Shown: positions 1-8,747 of the stretch, piece after piece
Layout of the letters: each line of letters starts with the position of its first letter
Numbering within the stretch: the stretch's first letter is position 1
Source of the DNA: Caulobacter sp.
Lineage (GTDB): Bacteria; Pseudomonadota; Alphaproteobacteria; Caulobacterales; Caulobacteraceae
NCBI RefSeq assembly: GCF_017744445.1
Contig: NZ_JAGIBH010000011.1
Location: forward strand, 114,947 to 178,946
Reading direction: 5' to 3'
Length of the DNA stretch: 64,000 nucleotides
The notes under the pieces: generated by a model
Told to the model about the DNA's origin: nothing
Seen by the model: the letters and a program-made list of their open reading frames with translations, nothing else
Database searches by the model: none
Program-made: the position numbers and the translations under genes

Positions 1-506
1 GGGTGCTGAAGGCCAGCGGCTCGATCGCCATCGCCGGGGACCGCGCCCACTACGCCGCCGACCTGGGTTCGAACGCCGTGGCCCTGGTCGGGGTGGCGGC
101 CGCTTCGTGGCTGGGCCTGTCCTGGGTCGACGCAGCGGCCGGCCTAGTCGTGGCGCTGTGGCTGATCTGGGGCGCGATCGGCGTCTTCCGCGAGGCCTCG
201 GGCCAGCTGATGGACACCGAGCTGCCGGAGGAAGACCGCGCCAAGATCCTGGCCCTGGCCACGGCGGATCCGCGCATCTTAGGGATTCACCAGCTGCGCA
301 CCCGCGCTTCGGGACCTTACGTTCACATGCAGATGCATGCGGATCTGGCCGCCGACATCTCGCTGGCCGAGGCGCACACCATCATGGTCGACGCCGAGAA
401 CCGGTTGCTGGCGGCCTTCCCGGCGGCGGATATCCTGATCCACCCGGACCCGCGCGGTAAGGCCGAGCCCCACGGCGGCCTTTTCGCCCAGAGCGTCGAG
501 GGTTGA
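1..506 (+). CDS. Cation diffusion facilitator family metal transporter, C-terminal part
   Basis: Only the last 167 residues lie in the window; the reading frame is open at its left edge, so the start is outside. An HxxxD pair (His16 and Asp20 of the visible part, in HYAAD) is the metal-binding signature of the fifth membrane helix of CDF/FieF proteins. Two hydrophobic segments follow, then a soluble C-terminal domain rich in His and Asp (about residues 80-160) that matches the CDF cytoplasmic dimerisation domain. Family members export Zn2+, Fe2+ or similar divalent ions in exchange for protons at the inner membrane. The ion cannot be read from this fragment. hldE follows after 31 bases and may be co-transcribed. 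Confidence 0.88.
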   Translation, partial: VLKASGSIAIAGDRAHYAADLGSNAVALVGVAAASWLGLSWVDAAAGLVVALWLIWGAIGVFREASGQLMDTELPEEDRAKILALATADPRILGIHQLRTRASGPYVHMQMHADLAADISLAEAHTIMVDAENRLLAAFPAADILIHPDPRGKAEPHGGLFAQSVEG

Positions 507-537
507 GTTTTCGGGGCGTGAGGGTACGGAACTGCGC

Positions 538-1989
538 ATGAACGACGCCCTCTCCCATCTCCCCCGCGCCTTCGCCGGCAAGACCGTGCTGGTCCTTGGC
601 GACGTGATGCTGGACCGCTTCATCTATGGCGCGGTCGACCGCATCTCGCCCGAGGCGCCGGTGCCGGTGATCGCGGTCGAGAAGGAGACGGCCATGCTGG
701 GCGGGGCGGGCAATGTCGCCCGCAATGTCGCGGCCCTGGGCGCCAAGGCGGTGCTGATCGGCCTGGCTGGCCAGGACGACGCCGGCGCGGCCCTGCGCGG
801 CATGATCGACGCCGAGCATGGTCTGGAAGCGGAGCTGGTCACCGACGCCAAGCGCCGCACGACCGAGAAGGTTCGCTATATCTCCGGCTCGCACCAGATG
901 TTGCGCGTCGACCGTGAGGATCGTGGCCCCGGCGACGCCCCTACGCTGCTCGCCGCCTTTAAGGCGCGCCTGGCCTCGGCCGACGTCGTGGTGCTGTCCG
1001 ACTACGCCAAGGGCGTGCTGACGCCCGAGGTTGTGCGCGGCGCCATCGACGCGGCCCGCGCCGCCGGCAAGCCGGTGATCGTCGACCCCAAGAGCCGCGA
1101 CTTCGCCCGTTATGACGGAGCCACCCTGATCAAGCCCAACCGTAAGGAGGCCGCCGAGGCCACGGGCATCACCGAAAACTCCGACGAGGCCTCGGAAGAC
1201 GCCGGCGCGGCGATCTTGGCCATGGCCCCGGGCCTGGAAGCCGCCCTGATCACCCGCGGCGGCGCTGGGATGACCCTGTCGGTGCGTGGCCAGCCGCATG
1301 TCCATCTGCCGGCCACCGCCATCGAGGTGTTCGACGTCTCGGGCGCCGGCGACACCGTGGCCGCCACCCTGGCCCTGGCCGTCGCGGCCGGCGCGAGCCT
1401 CCCCGACGCTGCGCACCTGGCCAACCTTGCCGGCGGGCTGGTGGTGGCCAAGCTGGGCACCGACGTCGTCACCGCCGCCGAACTGACCGCCGTCGCGGCG
1501 TCCGCCCAGGGCGAGCCGGGCGAGATCAAAATCGCCGACCGCGAGCAGGCGAAGGCGATCGTCGAAGGCTGGCGCGCGCGGGGCTTGAAGGTTGGCTTCA
1601 CCAACGGCTGCTTCGATCTCCTGCACCCCGGCCATGTCTCGCTGCTCAGCCAGGCCAAGGCCGCCTGCGACAGGCTGATCGTCGGCCTCAACACCGACGC
1701 CTCGGTCTCCAAGCTGAAGGGTCCGACCCGGCCGGTGCAGAAGGAGACGGGCCGCGCCACGGTGCTGGCCTCGCTGTCGTCGGTCGACTTGGTGGTGCTG
1801 TTTGGCGAAGACACCCCGCTGGAGCTGATCAAGGCCTTCCGCCCCGACGTGCTGGTCAAGGGCGCCGACTACACGGTCGAGACGGTGGTCGGGTCGGACG
1901 TGGTGCTGGGCTATGGCGGCAAGGTCGTCTTGGCCGAGTTGAAGCAGGGCCAGAGCACGACCAACCTGATTGCGCGGATGAACAGCTAA
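538..1989 (+). CDS. hldE: Bifunctional heptose 7-phosphate kinase / heptose 1-phosphate adenylyltransferase
   Basis: The 483-residue protein has the two-domain layout of HldE. Residues about 1-320 form a PfkB/ribokinase kinase with the catalytic GAGDT motif near 269-273. Residues about 345-483 form a nucleotidyltransferase with the HPGH motif near 363-366. The kinase makes heptose 1,7-bisphosphate and the second domain makes ADP-heptose for the LPS inner core. The length is typical. The intermediate step, the 7-phosphatase GmhB, is encoded at 30517. gmhA and the epimerase hldD are not in this window. Confidence 0.96.
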   Translation: MNDALSHLPRAFAGKTVLVLGDVMLDRFIYGAVDRISPEAPVPVIAVEKETAMLGGAGNVARNVAALGAKAVLIGLAGQDDAGAALRGMIDAEHGLEAELVTDAKRRTTEKVRYISGSHQMLRVDREDRGPGDAPTLLAAFKARLASADVVVLSDYAKGVLTPEVVRGAIDAARAAGKPVIVDPKSRDFARYDGATLIKPNRKEAAEATGITENSDEASEDAGAAILAMAPGLEAALITRGGAGMTLSVRGQPHVHLPATAIEVFDVSGAGDTVAATLALAVAAGASLPDAAHLANLAGGLVVAKLGTDVVTAAELTAVAASAQGEPGEIKIADREQAKAIVEGWRARGLKVGFTNGCFDLLHPGHVSLLSQAKAACDRLIVGLNTDASVSKLKGPTRPVQKETGRATVLASLSSVDLVVLFGEDTPLELIKAFRPDVLVKGADYTVETVVGSDVVLGYGGKVVLAELKQGQSTTNLIARMNS

Positions 1990-2160
1990 GCGAGCGCGTC
2001 AGGCGAAGTGTGGACGGTTCGCCGCCCGGACGCGCGTCCAAGGACAATGAGTCAAAGCGCCGCACAAAGGCCTGCTTTTCTTGGATAAACCCCGTTCGGC
2101 AACTTCTTGTTAAGCAAAGCGGCGCATCGCTCTTTCGATGCAGCCTGAGCGCACCTGGGC

Positions 2161-2847
2161 ATGAGCGTCGAACGCACCCTTCACCACTTCCCCCTCGACC
2201 CCGCCTCGCGACAAGTGCGTCTGGCGCTGGGCGAGAAGCGGCTTCCGTTCGTCGAGATTCAGGTCCGCTATTGGGAGATGCCGCCGGAGTTCACCTCGCT
2301 GAACCCGTCGGGCATGCCGCCGGTGCTGGTCGAGACCCGCAACCAGCGCAACCTGGTGGTCTGCGAGACGCGGGCCATTCTCGAACATATCGAGGAGACG
2401 GAGAGCGAGCCGCCGCTGCTGGGCCGCGACGCCGGCGAGCGCGCCGAGGCCCGCCGCCTGCTGCAGTGGTTCGACCGCAAGTTCGACAACGAGGTCAACG
2501 GCTTCCTGCTGCACGAGAAGATGGAAAAGCGCCTGCTGCGCATGGGCGCACCGGACCTGGCCGCCCTGCGCCAGGGCCGCGAGGCGCTGCGCCATCACCT
2601 CGGTTATATCGACGGCCTGCTGCAGACCCGCGACTGGTTGGCTGGTCGCCGCATGAGCCTGGCCGACTTCGCCGCCGCCGCGCACCTGTCGGTGATCGAC
2701 TATTTCGGCGACGTGCCGTGGAAGGACTTCACCACGGCCAAGACCTGGTACATGAAGCTGAAGTCGAGGCCGGCCTTCCGTCCGATCCTGGCCGACCGCT
2801 GGCCCGGCCTCGCGCCGGCCGCGCACTATGACGACCTCGATTTCTGA
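2161..2847 (+). CDS. Glutathione S-transferase family protein
   Basis: This is a 228-residue cytosolic GST-like protein. The N-terminal thioredoxin fold carries the NPSGMPPVL stretch near residue 56, whose cis-proline site contacts glutathione, and the C-terminal half is helical with the usual GST N-capping region (LADFAAAAH). It may conjugate or reduce electrophiles, but the substrate cannot be predicted. Its last 20 bases overlap the start of queG in another frame, so the two genes are probably co-transcribed and translationally coupled. The 171 bases before it hold no gene and presumably carry its promoter. Confidence 0.88.
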   Translation: MSVERTLHHFPLDPASRQVRLALGEKRLPFVEIQVRYWEMPPEFTSLNPSGMPPVLVETRNQRNLVVCETRAILEHIEETESEPPLLGRDAGERAEARRLLQWFDRKFDNEVNGFLLHEKMEKRLLRMGAPDLAALRQGREALRHHLGYIDGLLQTRDWLAGRRMSLADFAAAAHLSVIDYFGDVPWKDFTTAKTWYMKLKSRPAFRPILADRWPGLAPAAHYDDLDF

Positions 2848-3946
2848 GCTTAGCCCTCAAGCCATCAAGGACGAGATCCGCGCCGAGGCCCTGAAGCTGG
2901 GGTTCTCGGCCTGCGGCTTCGCGGATGCGGCGGCCGGCTGGCCGAACGGCGAGTGGCTGAAGGCCTTCGTCGACGCGCAGCGTCACGGCGACATGGGCTG
3001 GATGGAAGAGACGCTGGAACGGCGCTCGCACCCCACGGCCATGTGGACCGACGCCAAGTCGGCGGTGGTGCTGGGGGTCAACTACGGCCCTGACATCGAC
3101 CCGCTGGAGCAGCTCAAGTCCACGAGCGACGCGGCGATCTCGGTCTACGCCCAGGGCGACGACTATCACGACGTCATCAAGAAGCGCCTGAAGGTGCTGG
3201 CCGGCTGGATGCACCGCCGCTTCGGCAATGACGTGAAGGTCTTCGTCGACACCGCGCCCCTGATGGAAAAGCCCCTGGCCCAGCGCGCCGGCCTGGGCTG
3301 GCAGGGCAAGCACACCAACCTAGTCTCGCGCCAGTTCGGCTCATGGCTGTTCCTGGGCAGCGTGCTGACCACGCTCGATTTGCCGCCCGACGAGGCCGAG
3401 GTTGATCACTGCGGCCGGTGCAGCGCCTGCCTGGACATCTGCCCGACGCAGGCCTTCCCGGCCCCGCGCCAGCTGGATGCGCGGCGGTGCATCTCGTACC
3501 TGACCATCGAGCTGGCCGGCCCGATCCCAGCGGAGTTCCGGCCCGCGATGGGCAACCGGATCTATGGCTGCGACGACTGCCTGGCGATCTGCCCGTGGAA
3601 CAAGTTCGCATCGCTGTCGAGCGAGGCGAAGCTGCGGGCCCGCGAGGCGCTGAAGCAGCCGTCACTCGCCGAGCTGGCGGTGCTGGACGATGCTGAGTTC
3701 CGGACGCTGTTCTCGAAGAACCCGATCAAGCGCATCGGCCGCGACCGCTTCGTGCGCAACGTGCTCTACGCGATCGGCAACAGCGGCGACGCCAGCCTGA
3801 TGGCGGTGGTAGAGCCGTTGCTGGCTGACCCCGCGCCAGTCGTGCGCGGCGCGGCGGTCTGGGCTGCCCGCCGACTTGTCGGCGAGGCCGCGGCGGCCTT
3901 CAGGGCGGCGGAGGACGACGAGGCCGTCCTCGCCGAGTGGACTTAG
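2828..3946 (+). CDS. queG: Epoxyqueuosine reductase
   Basis: The 372-residue protein matches QueG, the cobalamin- and iron-sulfur-dependent enzyme that reduces epoxyqueuosine to queuosine in tRNA. It has an N-terminal cofactor-binding domain, a ferredoxin-like module with Cys195, Cys198, Cys201 and Cys205, a second cysteine cluster in GCDDCLAICP, and a C-terminal HEAT-like segment. The start overlaps the preceding GST gene by 20 bases. The stop overlaps the stop of a convergent small membrane protein gene by 4 bases. No other queuosine gene is nearby. Confidence 0.96.
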   Translation: MTTSISELSPQAIKDEIRAEALKLGFSACGFADAAAGWPNGEWLKAFVDAQRHGDMGWMEETLERRSHPTAMWTDAKSAVVLGVNYGPDIDPLEQLKSTSDAAISVYAQGDDYHDVIKKRLKVLAGWMHRRFGNDVKVFVDTAPLMEKPLAQRAGLGWQGKHTNLVSRQFGSWLFLGSVLTTLDLPPDEAEVDHCGRCSACLDICPTQAFPAPRQLDARRCISYLTIELAGPIPAEFRPAMGNRIYGCDDCLAICPWNKFASLSSEAKLRAREALKQPSLAELAVLDDAEFRTLFSKNPIKRIGRDRFVRNVLYAIGNSGDASLMAVVEPLLADPAPVVRGAAVWAARRLVGEAAAAFRAAEDDEAVLAEWT

Positions 3947-4236
3947 GCGGGCTTGTTCGGCAGCAGTTTGCGGACGCCCAGCCAGAGGCCCGCGCCGAGG
4001 GCCGACATCCCGGCATTCATGACGAGAAACACGGCCAGCAGGAAGATCAGGACGCCGACGGCCTGAACCGGATTGTTGGCCGCCTCGCCGTTCATCTTGA
4101 AGATCCCAGGCGCCATGAACGCGGCGATCAGGCCAAACAGGGTCAGAGCCACCTGACAGCTGGCCGCCACCGTGAACGTCACGCCAAACAGGCCGCCGAA
4201 AGAGGCGGTTTTCAGATACTGCATCGGATCCCCCAA
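3943..4236 (-). CDS. Small predicted membrane protein, function unknown
   Basis: This 97-residue hypothetical protein has two strongly hydrophobic segments (about residues 15-40 and 58-82) separated by a short polar loop, and a basic C-terminus (VRKLLPNKPA). I do not recognise the family. Another possible start is the ATG four codons downstream (MQYLKT). It converges on queG with a 4-base stop overlap. In the minus-strand direction it follows galU, with a GGCGCC inverted repeat in the 69-base gap. It could share the galU transcript. Confidence 0.72.
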   Translation of the reverse strand: MGDPMQYLKTASFGGLFGVTFTVAASCQVALTLFGLIAAFMAPGIFKMNGEAANNPVQAVGVLIFLLAVFLVMNAGMSALGAGLWLGVRKLLPNKPA

Positions 4237-4305
4237 CTGGACGGCGCCAGATTGTCGGCGCCGCCCAAGGTTGTCGAGAGGATTTCCCGGTCTCGCAGGT
4301 GGCGC

Positions 4306-5181
4306 CTAGGCCTTCAACGCCGCTTCCACGGCCGCGCGGGCCGCGGCGCCCAGGTCCGAACGCTTCAGGGCCAGGGCGACGTTCGCCTTCAAGAGGCCGA
4401 TCTTGTCGCCGCAGTCGTGGGTGACGCCTTCGTAGACATAGGCGTGGAAGTCCTGGGCCTTCATCAGCTTGGCCATCGAGTCCGTCAGTTGGATCTCGTT
4501 GCCCGCGCCCTTTTCCTGCTCGGCCAGCAGGTCGAAGATCTCGGGCTGCAGGATGTAGCGGCCGGCGATCGACCAGTTCGAGGGGGCGGTGCCCTGGGCG
4601 GGCTTTTCGACCATGCCGGTCATGGTGGCCAGGCGACCGTTCACTTCGCCCGGGGCGACGATGCCGTACTTGTGGGTCTCGCTGGCGGGGACTTCCTCGA
4701 CGCCGATGACGTTGCCGCCGCCGACCTTGTCATAGACCTCGATCAGCTGGCCCAGCGCCGACGGATCGGCGTCGACGATGACGTCGGGCAGCATGACGGC
4801 GAACGGCTCGTCGCCGATGATATCGCGGGCGCACCACACCGCGTGGCCCAGACCCAGCGGAGCCATCTGGCGCACGAAGCTCATTTCGCCCGGCTTGGGC
4901 AGCTCGTCGCGCAGTTGCTTGAGGATATCGAGCTTGCCCTTGGCTTCCAGCTGCGCTTCCAGTTCGACCTGGTGGTCGAAATAGTCCTCGATCGCGCCCT
5001 TGCTGCGGCCGGTGACGAAGACGAAGTGCTCGATGCCGGCCTTGCGGCCTTCTTCGACGATGTACGACAGGATCGGCCGGTCGACGACGTTCAGCAGCTC
5101 CTTCGGGGTCGTCTTGGTGCCCGGCAGAACGCGGGTGCCCAGGCCAGCGACGGGAAGGACGGCTTTACGGACGGGTTTCAT
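4306..5181 (-). CDS. galU: UTP-glucose-1-phosphate uridylyltransferase
   Basis: The 291-residue protein is a standard-length bacterial GalU that makes UDP-glucose from UTP and glucose 1-phosphate. The N-terminus carries the nucleotide-binding signature GLGTRVLPGTK followed by PKELLNVVDRPI. Further motifs are EKPAQG around residue 165 and the sugar-phosphate site in the C-terminal half. UDP-glucose feeds LPS core, exopolysaccharide and other envelope glycans. The gene is transcribed alone on the minus strand, away from the FKBP lipoprotein gene, and the 162 bases between them must hold both promoters. Confidence 0.97.
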   Translation of the reverse strand: MKPVRKAVLPVAGLGTRVLPGTKTTPKELLNVVDRPILSYIVEEGRKAGIEHFVFVTGRSKGAIEDYFDHQVELEAQLEAKGKLDILKQLRDELPKPGEMSFVRQMAPLGLGHAVWCARDIIGDEPFAVMLPDVIVDADPSALGQLIEVYDKVGGGNVIGVEEVPASETHKYGIVAPGEVNGRLATMTGMVEKPAQGTAPSNWSIAGRYILQPEIFDLLAEQEKGAGNEIQLTDSMAKLMKAQDFHAYVYEGVTHDCGDKIGLLKANVALALKRSDLGAAARAAVEAALKA

Positions 5182-5343
5182 GAGCAGCTCGTCTGAATAT
5201 TGGGACGCTGTTTCTAGAAAAGCTCGACGACGAAAGCCACCACTGTTCCGTGAAAAGTATGCATCAGCCGGTCGGTGTTCATCCGGAGATGGATTCCGGG
5301 GCTCTTCGTGCTAGCTGAACGGCCTGATTGTTCGAGGTTCTTC

Positions 5344-5841
5344 ATGCATCGTCGCGCCCTGCTTCTCACCCTGGCCGCCGCCGGCCTGACCCTGGCCGCC
5401 TGCGGTCCCAGCAAGAAGGCCCAGGAGAACCTGGCGACGGCCGAGGCCTTCATGGCCAAGAATGCCAAGGAGCCTGGCGTCGTCACCCTGCCGGAAGGCC
5501 TGCAATACAAGGTGGTGCGCGAAGGCGCGAACGGCGGCATGCACCCGACCAAGGCCGACGAGGTCAAGGTCCACTACGAAGGCAAGCTGATCGACGGCAC
5601 GATCTTCGACAGCAGCTACGAGCGCGGCGTGCCGGCGGTGTTCCCGCTGGACGGCCTGGTGCCGGCCTGGATCATCGCCCTGCAGCGCATGAAGGCGGGC
5701 GACGAGTGGATGCTCTACGTGCCGCCGGCCCTGGGCTATGGCGCGCAGGACAAGGGTCCGATCCCGGCCAACAGCGTGATGATCTTCCGCATCGAACTGC
5801 TGGACGTGAACCGGATCGGGCCGGGCAAACCCAAGCAATAA
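5344..5841 (+). CDS. FKBP-type peptidyl-prolyl isomerase, predicted lipoprotein
   Basis: I chose the ATG at 5344 because it begins a clean lipoprotein signal peptide: a basic start (MHRR), a hydrophobic core and a lipobox L17-A18-A19-C20. An in-frame upstream ATG at 5275 would bury that signal. Residues about 50-155 form one FKBP domain (DEVKVHYEGKLIDG, VFPLDGLVPAW, LGYG), so the 165-residue protein should catalyse proline isomerisation in the periplasm, anchored to a membrane by its lipid. It is convergent with ilvA, with 4 bases between the stops. No substrate can be inferred. Confidence 0.92.
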   Translation: MHRRALLLTLAAAGLTLAACGPSKKAQENLATAEAFMAKNAKEPGVVTLPEGLQYKVVREGANGGMHPTKADEVKVHYEGKLIDGTIFDSSYERGVPAVFPLDGLVPAWIIALQRMKAGDEWMLYVPPALGYGAQDKGPIPANSVMIFRIELLDVNRIGPGKPKQ

Positions 5842-5845
5842 CGCC

Positions 5846-7048
5846 TTAGACGACGCGCGGCGGGTAACCCTTGTCGCGCAGGGCGTTCATCACCTCCTGG
5901 GTGTGCTGGGCGTCGCGGGTTTCGATGGTGATGTCGAACTCCGCGCCCTTGGCCGGCACGTCCAGGGCCAGGCGATTGTGGTTCACCTCGATGATGTTGG
6001 CGCCCATGGTCCCGATCACGCTGGCCACGGTCGACAGCAGGCCCGGACGGTCGTCGCCGATGATGCGCAGGGACACCAGGCGCTGGGCGCGGACCAGTTC
6101 ACGGGTGAGCACCGAGGCCAGCAGGCGGGTGTCGATATTGCCGCCGCACAGGATCAGGCCGCACTTCTTGCCCCGGAAGCGTTCCGGATAGGCCAGCAGC
6201 GCCGCCAGCGAGGCCGCGCCGGCGCCCTCGGCGATGGTCTTCTCGACATTGCAGTACAGGGCCACGGCCTGCTCGATATAGGGCTCTTCCAGCAGCAGCA
6301 CGTCGTCGATCAGCGGACGGACGACGCTGTAGGTCAGCTCGCCGACCTGCTTGACCGCGACGCCCTCGGCAATCGTCTGGCCGCCGCAGTGGGCCGCGAC
6401 GCCGCGCATCTTGGCGGTGAAGGACGGATACATGGCCGGTTCGCAGCCGATGATGTGGATGTCGTTCTTCAGCGCCTTGGCCGCCGTGGCCACGCCGCTG
6501 ATCAGGCCGCCGCCGCCGATCGGCACGGGCAGGACTTCCAGGTCCGGCACGTCCTCCAGCATTTCCAGGGCGATCGTGCCCTGGCCGGCCATGATGTCGT
6601 AATCGTCGAACGGGTGGACGAAGGTCAGGCCCTGCTCTTCGCGCAGCTTGCGGGCGTGGGCGTTGGCGTCGTCATAGGTCTCGCCCTCGATGACCACGTT
6701 GGCGCCGAAGTCGCGGGTGTGCTGCACCTTCACGAACGGCGTGGTCTTGGGCATGACGATGGTGACAGGCACGCCCAGGCGGGCGCCGTGATAGGCCAAG
6801 CCCTGAGCGTGGTTGCCGGCGCTGGCGGCGATGACGCCCTTGGCCTTCTCGGCTTCCGAGAGAAGCATGAGTTTGTTCAGCGCGCCGCGCTCCTTGTAGG
6901 CGGCGGTGAACTGCAGGTTCTCGAACTTCACCCAGACTTCGGCGCCGGTAATCTTCGACAGCGTCTTGGAGTGGCGGCACGGCGTGCGCTCGATCTGACC
7001 CTTCAGGCGGCCGGCGGCGGCTTGGATGGCGGCGAGGTCGAGGGTCAT
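5846..7048 (-). CDS. ilvA: Threonine ammonia-lyase with C-terminal ACT domain
   Basis: The 400-residue PLP enzyme deaminates threonine to 2-oxobutyrate. The Schiff-base lysine is Lys52 in FTAAYKERGA and the phosphate-binding loop is PIGGGGL near residue 176. A single ACT domain fills about 325-400, as in the shorter allosteric threonine deaminases rather than the two-ACT E. coli biosynthetic form. It may serve isoleucine synthesis or threonine catabolism, since the sequence alone does not separate IlvA from TdcB-type roles. It stands alone on the minus strand. Confidence 0.93.
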   Translation of the reverse strand: MTLDLAAIQAAAGRLKGQIERTPCRHSKTLSKITGAEVWVKFENLQFTAAYKERGALNKLMLLSEAEKAKGVIAASAGNHAQGLAYHGARLGVPVTIVMPKTTPFVKVQHTRDFGANVVIEGETYDDANAHARKLREEQGLTFVHPFDDYDIMAGQGTIALEMLEDVPDLEVLPVPIGGGGLISGVATAAKALKNDIHIIGCEPAMYPSFTAKMRGVAAHCGGQTIAEGVAVKQVGELTYSVVRPLIDDVLLLEEPYIEQAVALYCNVEKTIAEGAGAASLAALLAYPERFRGKKCGLILCGGNIDTRLLASVLTRELVRAQRLVSLRIIGDDRPGLLSTVASVIGTMGANIIEVNHNRLALDVPAKGAEFDITIETRDAQHTQEVMNALRDKGYPPRVV

Positions 7049-7109
7049 GGGCGCTCCAGCACGAGAACTGCCGGGGCTCTAACACGGCCAAGCCGTCCGG
7101 GCACACCCT

Positions 7110-8009
7110 TTAGGGCGCGGTCTCCAGCAGGTTTTCTATTCCCGCCCAAGCTTCTGGTTCAGTCAGCATCGGCGCGTGGCCGACGCCGGGGACCTCTGCA
7201 TAGGCCATGTGGGGCGCGGCGGCCCGCATGCGCTCGGCGATGGCGGGGTCGATCAGGTCGGAGATCCCGCCGCGAACCAGCAGCAGTGGGCGGTCCTTCG
7301 CCAGGGCCCGGAACAGCGGGTACATGTCGGGCGGGGCCAGCGCCGCGCCGCCTTCGGCCTGGGATTTGGCCGCGGCTTCCGCAGCGGCCTTGATCGGGGC
7401 CGAGATGTCGGGGTCGTAGGCCAGGACGTAGGCGCCGTCGTTCTCGTCGAACAGCCGGCGGGCGAAGACATCCCAATCCTCGGCCGTGTAGGCGGGGAAG
7501 GCGGCTTCGTTGATCGCCTTGGCGTAGGCGACGGCCGCGTCCCAGGTCTCGAAGCGGCTGGCCATACCGGTATAGCCGGCGATGCGGGCGAGACCCACGG
7601 GCGATAGCTCGGGGCCGACATCGTTCAGCACCGCCGCCGCGATGGCCTGGGGCATGATCGAGGTCAGCACCATGGTGATCAGCCCGCCCATGCTGGTGCC
7701 GACGAACACCGCCTTGTCGATCGCGGCCGCCTGGAGCAGCGAGACGATGTCGGCGGCGTAGGTCCCCGGATGATAGTTCATCGGGTTCGGATCGCGGGCC
7801 GACAGGCCCCGGCCGCGCACGTCGACCGCCAGCGCCCGGCGGCCTGTGGCGGCGATGCGCGGCGCCAGGTCCTCGAAGTCACGGGCGTTACGGGTCAGGC
7901 CGTGGATGCAGATCACCGGCAGCTTTCCAGTCTCGCTGGCCGGCGCGTAGTCGCGAGCGTGCAGCGGCAGGCCTTCGTGCGAGGTCCAGAAGAAGTCGGT
8001 GAAAGTCAT
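7110..8009 (-). CDS. Alpha/beta hydrolase
   Basis: I place the start at 8009 (MTFTDFFW). A longer frame to 8102 would translate a REP-like hairpin repeat, which argues against it. The 299-residue protein has the oxyanion motif HG (residues 36-37), the nucleophile elbow G-T-S106-M-G-G, and the late catalytic histidine in PGVGHAPML. These fit a cytosolic hydrolase of the lactonase/esterase type. The substrate is unknown. A REP-like inverted pair lies immediately upstream (8022-8146), so its promoter must sit within or beyond the repeat. Confidence 0.87.
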   Translation of the reverse strand: MTFTDFFWTSHEGLPLHARDYAPASETGKLPVICIHGLTRNARDFEDLAPRIAATGRRALAVDVRGRGLSARDPNPMNYHPGTYAADIVSLLQAAAIDKAVFVGTSMGGLITMVLTSIMPQAIAAAVLNDVGPELSPVGLARIAGYTGMASRFETWDAAVAYAKAINEAAFPAYTAEDWDVFARRLFDENDGAYVLAYDPDISAPIKAAAEAAAKSQAEGGAALAPPDMYPLFRALAKDRPLLLVRGGISDLIDPAIAERMRAAAPHMAYAEVPGVGHAPMLTEPEAWAGIENLLETAP

Positions 8010-8021
8010 CGCTAACTCCGT

Positions 8022-8146
8022 CTCCCCGGCGAAAGCCGGGGTCCAGATCGAACCCACCAGACTTGGCGGGGGTGGTCGAGGCTGATGGCGCGAAAACCCC
8101 AAACTCTCGGGATGAATCTGGGCCCCGGCTTTCGCCGGGGAAACGG
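8022..8146. repeat. REP-like inverted pair (REPIN-like), copy 1
   Basis: Two hairpin units face each other. Unit A has CCCCGGC-GAAA-GCCGGGG at 8024-8041 followed by the flank TCCAGAT. Unit B, at 8123-8140, is its reverse complement preceded by ATCTGGG. They are separated by about 80 bases of unrelated sequence. The same arrangement occurs at 9787-9905, so this is a dispersed repeat and not only a terminator. Unit B lies 11 bases beyond the rfbC stop and could also end that transcript. Confidence 0.85.
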
Positions 8147-8156
8147 GGTTTTGTGG

Positions 8157-8714
8157 TTAGTAGGTGAACGGCGACTCGATCTCGCTCAGCAGCGGCGCGG
8201 CGTTGTCGCGGTCGTTGGCGGTGATCTCGGCGACCGGGATCGGCCAGTCGATGCAGACCGCCGGATCGCTCCAGCGCACCGCGCCCTCGGCCTGTGGCGC
8301 ATAGTAGTCAGTGACCTTGTAGAGCACCTCGCAGGCGTCGGTCAGAGTGACGTAGCCGTGGGCGAAACCCTTGGGCACCAGCAGTTGCTGGCGGTTCTCG
8401 GCCGACAGCTCGGCCCCCACCCACTGGCCATAGGTCGGCGAGCCTTTGCGGATATCGACCGCGACGTCGAAGATCGATCCGACCACGCAGCGCAGCAGCT
8501 TGTCCTGGGCGTGCGGCGGTTTCTGGTAGTGCAGGCCACGCTGGATGCCGCGCGTCGTGGAGCGCACATGGTTGTCCTGGACGAAAGTGGCCTTAAATCC
8601 AGCCTCCTCCAGCGCCGCCTGGCGGAAGGTCTCGGAAAACCACCCCCGCTCATCGCCATGGCGCGCGGGCGTGATAAGCAGCACTTCGGGGATCGCCAGC
8701 GGCGTGATCTTCAT
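8157..8714 (-). CDS. rfbC: dTDP-4-dehydrorhamnose 3,5-epimerase
   Basis: The 185-residue cupin protein matches RfbC/RmlC, the third enzyme of dTDP-L-rhamnose synthesis. Characteristic stretches are DERGWFSETF near the start, GIQRGLHYQ with the catalytic-base histidine, and LVPKGFAHGY. rfbB (12807) and rfbD (31059) for the neighbouring steps lie elsewhere in the window, while rfbA is absent. It is divergent from a GT2 glycosyltransferase, with only 33 bases between the two start codons. Confidence 0.96.
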   Translation of the reverse strand: MKITPLAIPEVLLITPARHGDERGWFSETFRQAALEEAGFKATFVQDNHVRSTTRGIQRGLHYQKPPHAQDKLLRCVVGSIFDVAVDIRKGSPTYGQWVGAELSAENRQQLLVPKGFAHGYVTLTDACEVLYKVTDYYAPQAEGAVRWSDPAVCIDWPIPVAEITANDRDNAAPLLSEIESPFTY

Positions 8715-8747
8715 GACGCGTACCTAGAGAAACGAATTTCGCCACCG

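Noticed and set aside
382..1635. 417-codon frame antisense to hldE
   Set aside because: It is a shadow of hldE with the usual Gly/Arg/His/Asp-rich composition and no motif.
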